From IMG/VR virus record IMGVR_UViG_3300005096_000422, positions 1-37,984 of that record: 37,984 nucleotides of DNA; one strand, written 5' to 3'. Below, one piece after another: positions 23,511 to 30,470 of the stretch. The stretch comes from a virus. The stretch's first letter is position 1; every line of letters starts with the position of its first letter. The notes under the pieces were generated by a model, which made no database searches, had not been told where the DNA came from, and saw only the letters and a list, made by a program, of their open reading frames with translations. The translations under genes were made by a program, and so were the position numbers.

Positions 23511-24122
23511 TCAATCGCGTAAGTTGATCGGTTTCGTGGCAAAACGTTGTGCGATCATGGTCAGAAGTCCTGGCGCAGGTTGCTGTCCGGCGGCGATCTG
23601 CTTGTCTTGCGAGCGCTTGGCGATCGAGACGCCCAGAATCGACAGGGCCACACCCCATAACACCATCAACGGGCCGAGCAAGCCGGCCAGAGCCGAGATA
23701 ACAACGCTGGCCGAGGTCGGCTCTTCCACCACCACATAGCCGACGATGATCATCAGCCCGATCATCTGCACCGACCAGGTGAAAGCGGCGGCATAGCCAT
23801 ACGTCGGCCGCCAGCGTCGCACATAGGGGTCTAAACTCGCCGCCTCGGCACGTATGGTCTGGTTGATTTCAGACAGGCGCGCCGTCTCGGCCTCGATCTG
23901 CATGCGCTGGAGTTCCGCCGCATGCGTTAACTCCAGTTCACGAATGCGCGTCAGTACCGCCGGATCGGCCTGCAACACGCTAGCCACCGCAGCTGGGTTG
24001 TTGTCCACACCCATAGCGTTGGCCACCATGGCACCTACAGCGCCACCCGCTGGTCCACCCAAAAGACTGCCAATCAGAGGTGCCACTTTTGCCACGCTCT
24101 GCCCAATCGCTGACCAGTTCAT
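23511..24122 (-). CDS. holin-family protein (three membrane segments)
   Basis: 203 residues from ATG at 24122, overlapping the previous stop as ATGA; the frame is open further upstream but that part is another gene's shadow. The N-terminus is glycine-rich (GSLLGGPAGGAVGAMVANAM), followed by a helical AELQRMQIEAETARLSEINQ stretch, an RRWRP motif and membrane segments (TWSVQMIGLMIIVGYVVV; VVISALAGLLGPLMVLWGVA). This matches the 3-TM holin family known from gene-transfer-agent and Mu-like phage lysis cassettes. It lies just after the endolysin genes. Confidence 0.75.
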   Translation of the reverse strand: MNWSAIGQSVAKVAPLIGSLLGGPAGGAVGAMVANAMGVDNNPAAVASVLQADPAVLTRIRELELTHAAELQRMQIEAETARLSEINQTIRAEAASLDPYVRRWRPTYGYAAAFTWSVQMIGLMIIVGYVVVEEPTSASVVISALAGLLGPLMVLWGVALSILGVSIAKRSQDKQIAAGQQPAPGLLTMIAQRFATKPINLRD

Positions 24123-24226
24123 GGTGTTGCTCCTGGCACCACCAGCCGGCCAATCAATACGGCCAGTACCAGGATGATGCCGATGGCCGCCATAAATCCG
24201 GTAACGGCACACTTAGGTAGGTACAT
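24119..24226 (-). CDS. 35-residue single-pass membrane peptide
   Basis: A tiny gene, start ATG at 24226 inside the 3' end of the previous gene, stop overlapping the holin start (ATGA). MYLPKCAVTGFMAAIGIILV continues into a second half, LAVLIGRLVVPGATP, giving one membrane helix. The exact coupling to the holin suggests a lysis-cassette component, but no spanin features such as a lipobox are clear. Confidence 0.5.
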   Translation of the reverse strand: MYLPKCAVTGFMAAIGIILVLAVLIGRLVVPGATP

Positions 24227-24389
24227 GCAACAACTCCTGCAGTTCGGTGAGCTTGTGGTTGGCGGCGGCCAGCCGCATGGCGCGTTCGGTGAGTCGATCG
24301 CAAAGGACGTGCACCAGCTCGCTGCCATCGGCATGTGACGAGCAGTGGTCGACCAGTTGCGAATCGGTCATGTGCTCTAACCTGTCCAT
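24213..24389 (-). CDS. 58-residue lysis-region protein
   Basis: ATG at 24389 overlaps the endolysin stop (TAATG). The protein (MDRLEHMTDSQLVDHCSSHA, later RAMRLAAANHKLTELQELLH) is helical with a possible short coiled coil, without a signal peptide or membrane segment. It may be a lysis regulator or unrelated small protein. A longer frame to 24446 lies inside the endolysin gene. Confidence 0.5.
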   Translation of the reverse strand: MDRLEHMTDSQLVDHCSSHADGSELVHVLCDRLTERAMRLAAANHKLTELQELLHVPT

Positions 24390-24970
24390 TAATCCGGCGT
24401 TGTCCGTTCGATATGCAGCAACAGCCGGAATAATCGGTTGTTCCACCCACGCAAAAATTTACTGAGTTTGCTGTTTGCCAGGGTGATGTTGCGGTAGTAC
24501 TCGGCGCGGTAGCCGAGATAGTCGACGATGAAATCAGGATTCTGCGACATCGCCCGCTGCGCAGCACCAAGCGTCTTCGGACCGATTTTTCCATCCATTT
24601 TCACGTTCAGTGCTTCTTGCAGGATTTTCACCGCACGACTGATACCGGCATTCACGGCCATGTCGAACACTGCAATATTGAGCCGGCCTGGCAGATCATC
24701 TGCACGGACACCAACCCAGAAGTGATTCCAGTACAGCGAGGCGGCATCGCCGGGTGTCAGCGCACGGATGTCGTCGGCATCAACGTCGCCATCACCATCG
24801 ATATCGCCCAGCTTGCCCTGCGATAAAAGGAAGCGCAGCGATATGCCGTACTTGGTCGTACCACCTGGATCATCAGGGTCATCGGACAGCAAGCCCTCAG
24901 CCTGGAAAATCCAGTTCAGGGCATTTGCGACGTTATCTGGGTAAGCGGAAAGATCAGGCATCCTGTTCAT
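24389..24970 (-). CDS. endolysin, GH108 family muramidase
   Basis: 193 residues. The GH108 signature is at 23 to 43: AEGLLSDDPDDPGGTTKYGI, with Glu25 as the likely catalytic acid. VGVRADDLPGRLNIAVFDMA and AVNAGISRAVKILQEALN follow in family order, and DGKIGPKTLGA is a peptidoglycan-binding style motif. It should hydrolyse the glycan backbone of peptidoglycan for lysis. At 55 to 70 there is an EF-hand/dockerin-like insert, GDIDGDGDVDADDIRAL, which may bind calcium. There is no N-terminal signal, so release should depend on the holin. It is the first late gene; no clear RBS precedes the ATG. Confidence 0.9.
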   Translation of the reverse strand: MNRMPDLSAYPDNVANALNWIFQAEGLLSDDPDDPGGTTKYGISLRFLLSQGKLGDIDGDGDVDADDIRALTPGDAASLYWNHFWVGVRADDLPGRLNIAVFDMAVNAGISRAVKILQEALNVKMDGKIGPKTLGAAQRAMSQNPDFIVDYLGYRAEYYRNITLANSKLSKFLRGWNNRLFRLLLHIERTTPD

Positions 24971-25004
24971 GGAGACAGGATGTGGGAGTGGGTCGGTGGG
25001 GGAT

Positions 25005-25023
25005 ATTAAAGTGCTTTAGTATT
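25005..25023. promoter_or_regulatory. conserved dyad motif, copy B (candidate late activator site)
   Basis: ATTAAAGTGCTTTAGTATT lies 35 bp upstream of the endolysin ATG, the head of the leftward late operon. It differs from copy A at one base. No good -35 box is near, and the -10 region is poor, as expected for an activator-dependent promoter. The position corresponds to the Plys late promoter of Mu. The rest of 24971..25160 shows nothing recognisable. Confidence 0.6.
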
Positions 25024-25160
25024 GACCGGCATCTTGTGTTGCGATGAGAAAAACATCATAACCAAGCAGTGAGAATATCAGCTGCAATAAGCACCTTCTT
25101 TGCAGTCGTCTTGATTGTTGATTATGTGCGATTTATTTTTGAATAAACTTGAAAAATGGC

Positions 25161-25189
25161 TTGACTGTAATTAAATAATAGGCTAGACT
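25161..25189 (+). promoter_or_regulatory. sigma70-type promoter for the 65-aa gene
   Basis: TTGACT at 25161..25166 and TAGACT at 25184..25189 are separated by exactly 17 bp in an AT-rich stretch. A start near 25196 would give a short leader with GGAGA (25226..25230) before the ATG at 25237. Confidence 0.7.
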
Positions 25190-25236
25190 ATATTCAAGAG
25201 TTAAGAAAGACCGAAACTTAATACCGGAGAGAGAAA

Positions 25237-25434
25237 ATGAGCATAACTGAAAATGACATCAACGAGATCCGCGAAATCAAAGCAAGTATTAAATCAGCAG
25301 AAAAAAGCCTTGATCGTTTTATGGATTGTGATTTGTCAGATACAACAGCAAGAAAAGAGATGCGTGACATTCTGGCATCAATTACCGAAATGGAAGTGAA
25401 GCTGTCCAATAAATTAGCATCTTTAGAAAAATGA
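25237..25434 (+). CDS. small coiled-coil protein, unknown
   Basis: 65 residues with a strong RBS and its own promoter. It is charged and helical throughout (SITENDINEIREIKASIKSA, then SITEMEVKLSNKLASLEK), likely a coiled coil. It overlaps the next gene as ATGA, making a two-gene operon facing the lysogeny genes. Its DNA is more AT-rich than the surroundings. It may be a regulator partner or a late-acquired accessory gene. Confidence 0.65.
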   Translation: MSITENDINEIREIKASIKSAEKSLDRFMDCDLSDTTARKEMRDILASITEMEVKLSNKLASLEK

Positions 25435-25625
25435 GTCACGGTGGCAAAAGAAAGGGGGCTGGAAGGCCCCCGATTGACCCACGGATGGTTAAGGTTCCGG
25501 TAGGGTGGAAGTTACCCCAATGGCTGGTTGAGTGGATCAGAGAGCAAGACAAACCGGCCTCGCATTTGGTGGAAGAAGCACTGTGTAAATGTCACAAGTT
25601 AAAACCACCGAGAAATCGGCATTAA
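25431..25625 (+). CDS. small DNA-binding-like protein (AT-hook-like N-terminus)
   Basis: 64 residues. The start has an AT-hook-like GGKRKGAGRPP, followed by KVPVGWKLPQWLVEWIREQ and SHLVEEALCK, which resembles short ribbon-helix-helix proteins of phages and plasmids. It ends with a basic tail. Its stop overlaps the convergent lipoprotein stop, and the dyad motif copy C lies on that junction. A transcriptional regulator is the best guess. Confidence 0.6.
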   Translation: MSHGGKRKGAGRPPIDPRMVKVPVGWKLPQWLVEWIREQDKPASHLVEEALCKCHKLKPPRNRH

Positions 25626-25639
25626 AGAGCTTTAGTCTT
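25621..25639. promoter_or_regulatory. conserved dyad motif, copy C
   Basis: ATTAAAGAGCTTTAGTCTT sits exactly where two convergent genes end; it contains both stop codons and encodes the last residues (TKAL) of the lipoprotein. It differs from copies A and B only at the dyad centre and near the 3' end. No gene start lies directly beyond it on either strand, so a pure promoter role is not obvious here. Confidence 0.5.
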
Positions 25640-26209
25640 GCTCGATGTGCGTGGACTACCCCATGCCATGCGGTAGAAAGCGCGGAATGCCGGCCTGGCC
25701 ATAGTTAACAGGTCTCCAGAAAATATACCCTCAGCATAGCCGTGCATCATATCTACACGCGCGACAACATGGTTACCATCAACCAGACGATCAATAATTT
25801 CTCGGGTGACGAAGTACTCCCGTGAAGACCAGTTTGTTGGACCAGCATAGCTACCTGCAGTCGTAGTCCGGATCTCCGTGACACTATCGATTGCGTGGAG
25901 CGAGATTACCCTGCCATCGACATTAAACTTCAATGACTGACCATCAATGATGTTATAGGCACCTTTTACCGTCGCAACCATGACAGCAGTTCCATCGTCC
26001 ATCGTAGACCGCCAACGCAGACTCAACTTGACATCTCCTTCTGTCCAGGCGGGTTCCATATAAAGTTCACGCGCACCATCAAATTCAGACCTTTCTTCAG
26101 TGATATAACCCGGCGCACCAGGCAGAGATGCCAGCTGATCTACTGTTGCACAAGCACCTACCAGTAACGCAATCAGGCATGCAGTGAAAACCGTTTTGAT
26201 GTAGCTCAT
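25622..26209 (-). CDS. lipoprotein, unknown, probably lysogeny-expressed
   Basis: 195 residues from ATG at 26209, with GGGAG about 9 bases upstream; the longer frame to 26272 has no comparable RBS. Residues 1 to 20 (MSYIKTVFTACLIALLVGAC) form a lipoprotein signal with lipobox LVGAC, so Cys20 should be lipidated. The residue after it is Ala, which favours outer-membrane sorting in Gram-negative cells. The mature part is beta-rich with DGTAVMVATVKGAYNIIDG and GRVISLHAIDSVTEIRTTT. It is downstream of the repressor and DUF4177 genes on the same strand, so it is likely expressed in the lysogen; superinfection exclusion or envelope alteration is possible. Confidence 0.7.
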   Translation of the reverse strand: MSYIKTVFTACLIALLVGACATVDQLASLPGAPGYITEERSEFDGARELYMEPAWTEGDVKLSLRWRSTMDDGTAVMVATVKGAYNIIDGQSLKFNVDGRVISLHAIDSVTEIRTTTAGSYAGPTNWSSREYFVTREIIDRLVDGNHVVARVDMMHGYAEGIFSGDLLTMARPAFRAFYRMAWGSPRTSSKTKAL

Positions 26210-26272
26210 ATCAATCACTCCCATCTCGTTTTTCTGACGGTGAAATCCAGAATTCCGGTTTTCTCGCTTCAT

Positions 26273-26286
26273 CTAAAAAGATTTAG
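26273..26286. promoter_or_regulatory. dyad, possible degenerate relative of the A-C motif
   Basis: CTAAAAAGATTTAG has the same arm geometry (5-bp arms, 4-bp centre) as CTAAAGCNCTTTAA of copies A to C. It lies 64 bp upstream of the lipoprotein start. Similarity is limited to the arms. Confidence 0.3.
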
Positions 26287-26296
26287 CACCTTATGA

Positions 26297-26572
26297 TCAC
26301 TCAACTGGGCGGCGTAAATATACCGCATGATCTGCGCCTGCTGCTCCAGTTACGTTAACAATCTCCCAACCCTCTTTGGCCAGGCGATTGAGTGTTGCTG
26401 TTTTGTCCACGTCGACTACGCCGCCCTGCATCGGTTCTGTTTTTGATCCCGCAACGGTGCCCGGCAAAAAAACCACACGATATTCCCATTGACCAGCATG
26501 AGATGCGGTCGCGCAGAATATCAGTGCGCTTACTGAAATTACTTTCATAATATTCGTCATCATGTAGTTCAC
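26297..26572 (-). CDS. exported DUF4177-like protein
   Basis: 91 residues from GTG at 26572, or about 88 from ATG at 26563. A signal peptide (MKVISVSALIFCATASHAG) precedes a short domain, QWEYRVVFLPG, then LNRLAKEGWEIVNVTG and HAVYLRRP, the pattern of DUF4177 (WEYkvv ... LnelgkeGWElv). The function of that family is unknown. The start lies one base beyond the repressor stop, so the two genes form an operon and this protein should be made in lysogens. Confidence 0.75.
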   Translation of the reverse strand: MNYMMTNIMKVISVSALIFCATASHAGQWEYRVVFLPGTVAGSKTEPMQGGVVDVDKTATLNRLAKEGWEIVNVTGAAGADHAVYLRRPVE

Positions 26573-26573
26573 T

Positions 26574-27080
26574 CTACTTTCGATTGTTATCTTTCTTAGT
26601 GCTGTCTAGCCAAAAATCCGGGTGACGAGCACTTTCCAGTATGTTGAGTAGAAGATTAATTTCATCGTCTGACATTGCTGTTTTAACCACAAGATCCCTG
26701 ACAGGACCAAATTGAACAGGATCTGGCTGTGGTGACCTGCGCTCAGCAAGTCGCATCACACGATCTGTAAACTCACTGATTATTGCCACGCGATCATGGA
26801 ACTTTTCGGGGTGCCGGCGACTCACGCGGTAGCCAGACAGCTCTTCTTCAATACCATCAGATTCTGCCTCAGAACCCAACAGCACATAATCCAGCGAAGT
26901 ATCGTTGCGTAATGCGACGTCTACGCATTCCGCGTATGGAATTGAGTCTCGCGCACGCCACGAACTGAGTGTAGTGCGTGCCACTGAAAGCGCTTCCGCC
27001 AATTCAGTATCGTTTTTCACTTCAAGTATTTGCGCGAGGCGCCCCAAGACCTCATCCACCTTCGGCGGTGTTTTTCTCAT
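26574..27080 (-). CDS. CI-like prophage repressor
   Basis: 168 residues. Residues 10 to 70 form a helix-turn-helix of the phage CI repressor type (VLGRLAQILEVKNDTELAEA, SVARTTLSSWRARDSIPYAE, then SLDYVLLG). There is no LexA-like peptidase domain with Ser-Lys pair, so induction by RecA cleavage is unlikely, as for Mu c. The C-terminal part is helical and charged. The gene diverges from the early operon over a region with two identical operator-like sites, and it heads the leftward operon with two envelope proteins. Confidence 0.8.
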   Translation of the reverse strand: MRKTPPKVDEVLGRLAQILEVKNDTELAEALSVARTTLSSWRARDSIPYAECVDVALRNDTSLDYVLLGSEAESDGIEEELSGYRVSRRHPEKFHDRVAIISEFTDRVMRLAERRSPQPDPVQFGPVRDLVVKTAMSDDEINLLLNILESARHPDFWLDSTKKDNNRK

Positions 27081-27094
27081 TTTGCGTCGCCTTG

Positions 27095-27152
27095 TTGATA
27101 TTTACTCATTATGCGTCTATATTATGCATATTGCAGTACGCATTATGCATAT
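27095..27152. promoter_or_regulatory. divergent control region with operators and early promoter
   Basis: Rightward promoter: TTGATA (27095..27100), 17 bp, TATATT (27118..27123). Two identical ATTATGCATAT sites lie at 27121..27131 and 27142..27152, 21 bp apart (two helix turns), and a third partial copy, ATTATGCGTCT, at 27108..27118. The first sites overlap the -10 box, so a bound repressor would block early transcription. A weaker leftward promoter (CTGCAA, 17 bp, CATAAT on the minus strand, 27136..27108) could serve the repressor. Confidence 0.7.
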
Positions 27153-27173
27153 ATGGAGCATCGAGTATAGACC

Positions 27174-27413
27174 ATGACAGGCCAGGAAAAAACGCATAAC
27201 GAGTCGTTTACCCCAGGTGACCATCTCTATCAGGAAGTCAGGGCCGGCTTCGTACGGCAAGGCACCAGCTTCTCACACTGGTGCAAGGACAGCGGGGTCG
27301 CCCGCCAGAATGCCGCGTCAGCACTGCTGGGTGGATGGCGCGGACCAAAGGCCAGGGCATTTGTTAAGAAAATCATGGAGGCCTCCGGGCACAACCCGAG
27401 GAGTACAGCCTAG
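27174..27413 (+). CDS. Ner/Cro-like small DNA-binding protein
   Basis: 79 residues, first gene of the early operon. FVRQGTSFSHWCKDSGVARQ, then NAASALLGGWRGPKARAFVK, fits a short helix-turn-helix as in Ner-type regulators, which turn down early transcription in Mu-like phages. No strong RBS is near the ATG. Its stop overlaps the next start (TAGTG). Assignment by position, size and HTH-like pattern. Confidence 0.6.
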   Translation: MTGQEKTHNESFTPGDHLYQEVRAGFVRQGTSFSHWCKDSGVARQNAASALLGGWRGPKARAFVKKIMEASGHNPRSTA

Positions 27414-27727
27414 TGGCCCAACCCACCAAATACCGCAGCCAGTCACAGCAACGCATTCTTCAGGTGCTCATGACACTGGCAGGCAACGAATTCAATGGCG
27501 TGCTGCCCGGTGCACTGGCACAAGCCGTAAACACCACAGCCAGCAACATCACCCGCGATTTGGCCAACCTCTGTCTGGCCGGTCTGGCTGAGGAAATTCC
27601 TGACACAGGCCGCTGGCGACTCGGACCCAAAGTGGTGCAACTCGCCCTTGCACACCTTCGCCACATGGACGACGTCGAGCGTCGCCATGAGGAAGTTAAA
27701 CACCGCTACTCACGCATACCGACATAG
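27413..27727 (+). CDS. winged-helix regulator (IclR/MarR-like fold)
   Basis: 104 residues from GTG at 27413. QQRILQVLMTLAGNEFNGVL, AQAVNTTASNITRDLANLCL, then EEIPDTGRWRLGPKVVQLAL is a winged helix resembling IclR-type DNA-binding domains, without a ligand domain. The C-terminal helix is charged. Genes of this kind follow ner in BcepMu-like phages (from general knowledge). It may act as a second early regulator. Confidence 0.65.
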   Translation: MAQPTKYRSQSQQRILQVLMTLAGNEFNGVLPGALAQAVNTTASNITRDLANLCLAGLAEEIPDTGRWRLGPKVVQLALAHLRHMDDVERRHEEVKHRYSRIPT

Positions 27728-27736
27728 GAGCGCCCG

Positions 27737-28648
27737 ATGCCGCGCAAGAAGAAAACGGAAGCCCTGACCACTCCACCTGCACTCGATACTGAGGCGCTCG
27801 ACAAAAACCGAACCATGACGTCCGAAGAGACGCAGAGGCTGGTTGAGATCGACACGACCTATGGCGATGGCTTGCCCTATGACGCCAGCCGGATCATCAA
27901 CGAGGCTCGCTTTTATCTACAACAATCGGCTGAAACCATGCTCGAGGCCGGGCGTCGGCTAATCCTCCTGAAAGAGCACGAAGTACACGGACAATTTGAA
28001 AAGGCGCTCGACCAGATTGGTATAGCACCGCGGGCAGCACGAAAAATGATGCAGGCCGCCTATAAGTTCTCCGGGCCAAATCGGCCAACGTTGGCCGATT
28101 TGGGTACCTCGAAGCTTTTGGAGCTGGTGACAGAAGACGACGAGGATCTCGATGCGCTGGCGGACGGCGGTACATTGGCAGGGCACACATTGGATGAAAT
28201 CGACCGCATGTCTGTCCGTGAACTCCAGAAAGCATTGCGCGCGGAACGCGAAAATCGTCAACAGGATCAGGAAACCCACGAGCAGCTATTATCCAATAAA
28301 AACAAAAAGGTAGACGAACTCCACAAGAGACTTCACCAGAAGAAGAAACACACACCAGACTGGCCGGAGCGCTGCAACGAACTGAACATCGAGGCAACCA
28401 CCGCAGCAGCGATGGGACTGGAAGCCTGCGACCAGCTCGAGGCCCTACGCGATGCGATCCTGAACGAGGATTTTGGTGAGGACGAGTCCGAGGGGGCGCT
28501 GGAGATGATGGCGGTGGTGTACTACGACGCAGCCAGCCAGCTGACCGGCAAGGTGGCAGAACTGATGGATGCCTGCGAGGAGGTCTTTGGGGGCTACAAA
28601 CACAAGGCCCGACCGGCGCTCCACGTCCACATGGACAAATCTGAGTAG
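27737..28648 (+). CDS. DUF3102-family protein
   Basis: 303 residues with AGGAG 8 bases upstream. The core (about 55 to 140: RIINEARFYLQQSAETMLEA, GRRLILLKEHEVHGQFEKAL, PRAARKMMQAA, TLADLGTSKLLELV) is the DUF3102 pattern, common before transposase genes of transposable phages. Then come a coiled coil (LQKALRAERENRQQDQETHE) and an acidic C-terminal domain. It probably binds DNA or acts with the transposase, but its role is unknown. The coding sequence contains a perfect 28-bp palindrome at 28076..28103. Confidence 0.75.
   Translation: MPRKKKTEALTTPPALDTEALDKNRTMTSEETQRLVEIDTTYGDGLPYDASRIINEARFYLQQSAETMLEAGRRLILLKEHEVHGQFEKALDQIGIAPRAARKMMQAAYKFSGPNRPTLADLGTSKLLELVTEDDEDLDALADGGTLAGHTLDEIDRMSVRELQKALRAERENRQQDQETHEQLLSNKNKKVDELHKRLHQKKKHTPDWPERCNELNIEATTAAAMGLEACDQLEALRDAILNEDFGEDESEGALEMMAVVYYDAASQLTGKVAELMDACEEVFGGYKHKARPALHVHMDKSE
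28076..28103. repeat. perfect 28-bp palindrome within the DUF3102 gene
   Basis: The two arms are CCAAATCGGCCAAC and GTTGGCCGATTTGG with no spacer and no mismatch. It encodes part of the conserved NRPTLADLG segment. It could be a protein-binding site, a hairpin in mRNA or a by-product of codon use. Confidence 0.8.
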
Positions 28649-28656
28649 GGGGCTGC

Positions 28657-30435
28657 ATGGCTCGGCAAAACATACTGCCGCTGGCTGTCCAGGATCATCT
28701 GCGCACTCTGGCTCAGTCGCTGGATGCCGCCAGCTACTGTGGTCGTGGCCAGCTGGTTGACCAGTTTGCAGCGCACTATGACTGGTCACGTGCCAAGGTC
28801 TATCGGGAGTTGCGGAAGGTTGGCTGGTCAAGTGGTCGCAAACCCCGATCTGATCTGGGGTCAACCACACAATGTCTTGAGGCGCTCACCGAACTGAGTG
28901 CAGTGCAACGCATCGGCGTGCGCAAGAATGGCAAGATCACGATGCAGACCCCCAACGCCCGCAGCTTGCTGTCGGTCAACGGTCGCAGTTTCTCGGTCAC
29001 CAATGCCCGGCTCAATGCACTGCTGAAGGCGCGACAGATGGATGTGGCCACGCAGAAACAAGATCGCGCCTGCCAGCCGCTGCGCTCACTGCACCCGAAT
29101 CACGTGCACCTGGTCGATCCATCGTTGTGCCTGATCTACTACGACCCGGCCGGCAAGCAACATGTGATCCGCGATGACCAGTACTACAAAAACAAGCCGG
29201 ACAATATCGCCAAGATCGAGAAGTGGAAGGTGTGGCGCTATGTGCTGGTTGACCATTACAGCAGTGTGGTGATCGTCCGGTATTACCGAGCCAAGGGCGA
29301 GACGCAGGCCAACCTGTATGACTTCCTGCTGTATGCCTGGCAACAGGTGCCAGAGCGTGTGTTCCACGGCGTACCGAAGATTCTGTACTGGGACAAGGGC
29401 AGCGCGAACACCTCACACGCAATCAAAAACGCCTTGCAGGCACTGCAAGTGACGCCGTTGGAGCACACCGCTGGCAACCCACGTGCCAAAGGTGCGGTGG
29501 AGCAGGCCAACAACCTGGTCGAGAAGCTGTTCGAAAGCCGGTTGCGCTTTGAGCCTGTGGCCAGCGTGGATGAGCTGAACACGGCAGTTATCGCCTGGAC
29601 CAATGCGTACAACAGCGACACGATTCCGCACTACGATGCACGGCTCAAACGGCGCTACATGGCGGAACCCAAAGCACGTTATGCACTCTGGCAGATCATC
29701 CGACAGGAGAATCTGCGCCTGTTGCCCGATGAGTCAGTGTGCCGCTATCTGCTCAGCGCCAAACCCGAAGTACGCAAGGTGCGTGCGGATCTCACCGTGT
29801 CGATTCGACACCCCATGTCAAAGCAGCGCGAACACTATGACGTAGCCGACCTGCCCAATGTGTACCCCAATGCGGAAGTAATGGTATCGCCACTGATATA
29901 TGGGGAATGCCAGGTGGTGGTCAGTATTGAGGATTACAAAGGTGAGGAAGTGTCGCGCGTGGTGAGTCGCATTGAGCGTGATGCATTCTCCGGGTTCCGA
30001 ATGGACGCAGCGGTTATTGGCGACGAATGGAAATCGCAACCCGACACAACCGTTGAACGTGCCGGCAAAGCGGCCGACCACGCAGCCTATCCGGATCTGG
30101 ATGTAGACGATGCGGCCAAGGCCCGTGACAAGGGTGTGACGCCATTCGGTGGTGAACTGGATGCGCACTCGCACCTGCAGCATGTGGAGCAACCCGGCTA
30201 TATGCGCCGGCCAGGCAGTGAGATGAGTGTGCCTGACCGCGTCAATGTCACCGAACAACCGATGACGGTGACCGAGGCGTGCAAGCGCCTGGTGGCTGAT
30301 ATCGGTAAGCGCGAGGGCATCAACTATCACCAACTGGTGCGCAGTCTGTATCCCGAGGGCGTGCCTGAATCTGAATACCCGGCGCTGGTGCGTCGGATTA
30401 CGCACCCGGCGCCGACGATGGTCAGTGCTGGTTAA
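28657..30435 (+). CDS. DDE transposase (MuA/BcepMu TnpA type)
   Basis: 592 residues. An N-terminal helix-turn-helix region (about 25 to 60, CGRGQLVDQFAAHYDWSRAK) precedes an RNase H-like integrase core with D154 (HVHLVDPS), the DHYSS strand at 199 to 203, D246 (LYWDKGSAN) and E282 (AKGAVEQAN), i.e. a D,D(35)E triad. A C-terminal region to 592 includes beta-barrel-like VSIRHPMSKQREHYDVADL and a proline-poor helical end. It should cut and join the ends at 137 and 37226 for integration and replicative transposition. The next gene is its AAA+ partner, as MuB is for MuA. Confidence 0.92.
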   Translation: MARQNILPLAVQDHLRTLAQSLDAASYCGRGQLVDQFAAHYDWSRAKVYRELRKVGWSSGRKPRSDLGSTTQCLEALTELSAVQRIGVRKNGKITMQTPNARSLLSVNGRSFSVTNARLNALLKARQMDVATQKQDRACQPLRSLHPNHVHLVDPSLCLIYYDPAGKQHVIRDDQYYKNKPDNIAKIEKWKVWRYVLVDHYSSVVIVRYYRAKGETQANLYDFLLYAWQQVPERVFHGVPKILYWDKGSANTSHAIKNALQALQVTPLEHTAGNPRAKGAVEQANNLVEKLFESRLRFEPVASVDELNTAVIAWTNAYNSDTIPHYDARLKRRYMAEPKARYALWQIIRQENLRLLPDESVCRYLLSAKPEVRKVRADLTVSIRHPMSKQREHYDVADLPNVYPNAEVMVSPLIYGECQVVVSIEDYKGEEVSRVVSRIERDAFSGFRMDAAVIGDEWKSQPDTTVERAGKAADHAAYPDLDVDDAAKARDKGVTPFGGELDAHSHLQHVEQPGYMRRPGSEMSVPDRVNVTEQPMTVTEACKRLVADIGKREGINYHQLVRSLYPEGVPESEYPALVRRITHPAPTMVSAG

Positions 30436-30470
30436 CCAACCTGATAGAGGACGTCAATGGAGCATCAATT

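Noticed and set aside
27897-28673. 258-codon frame antisense to the DUF3102 gene
   Set aside because: Arginine/proline/serine-rich composition typical of a shadow frame, no RBS, and a well-supported gene on the other strand.
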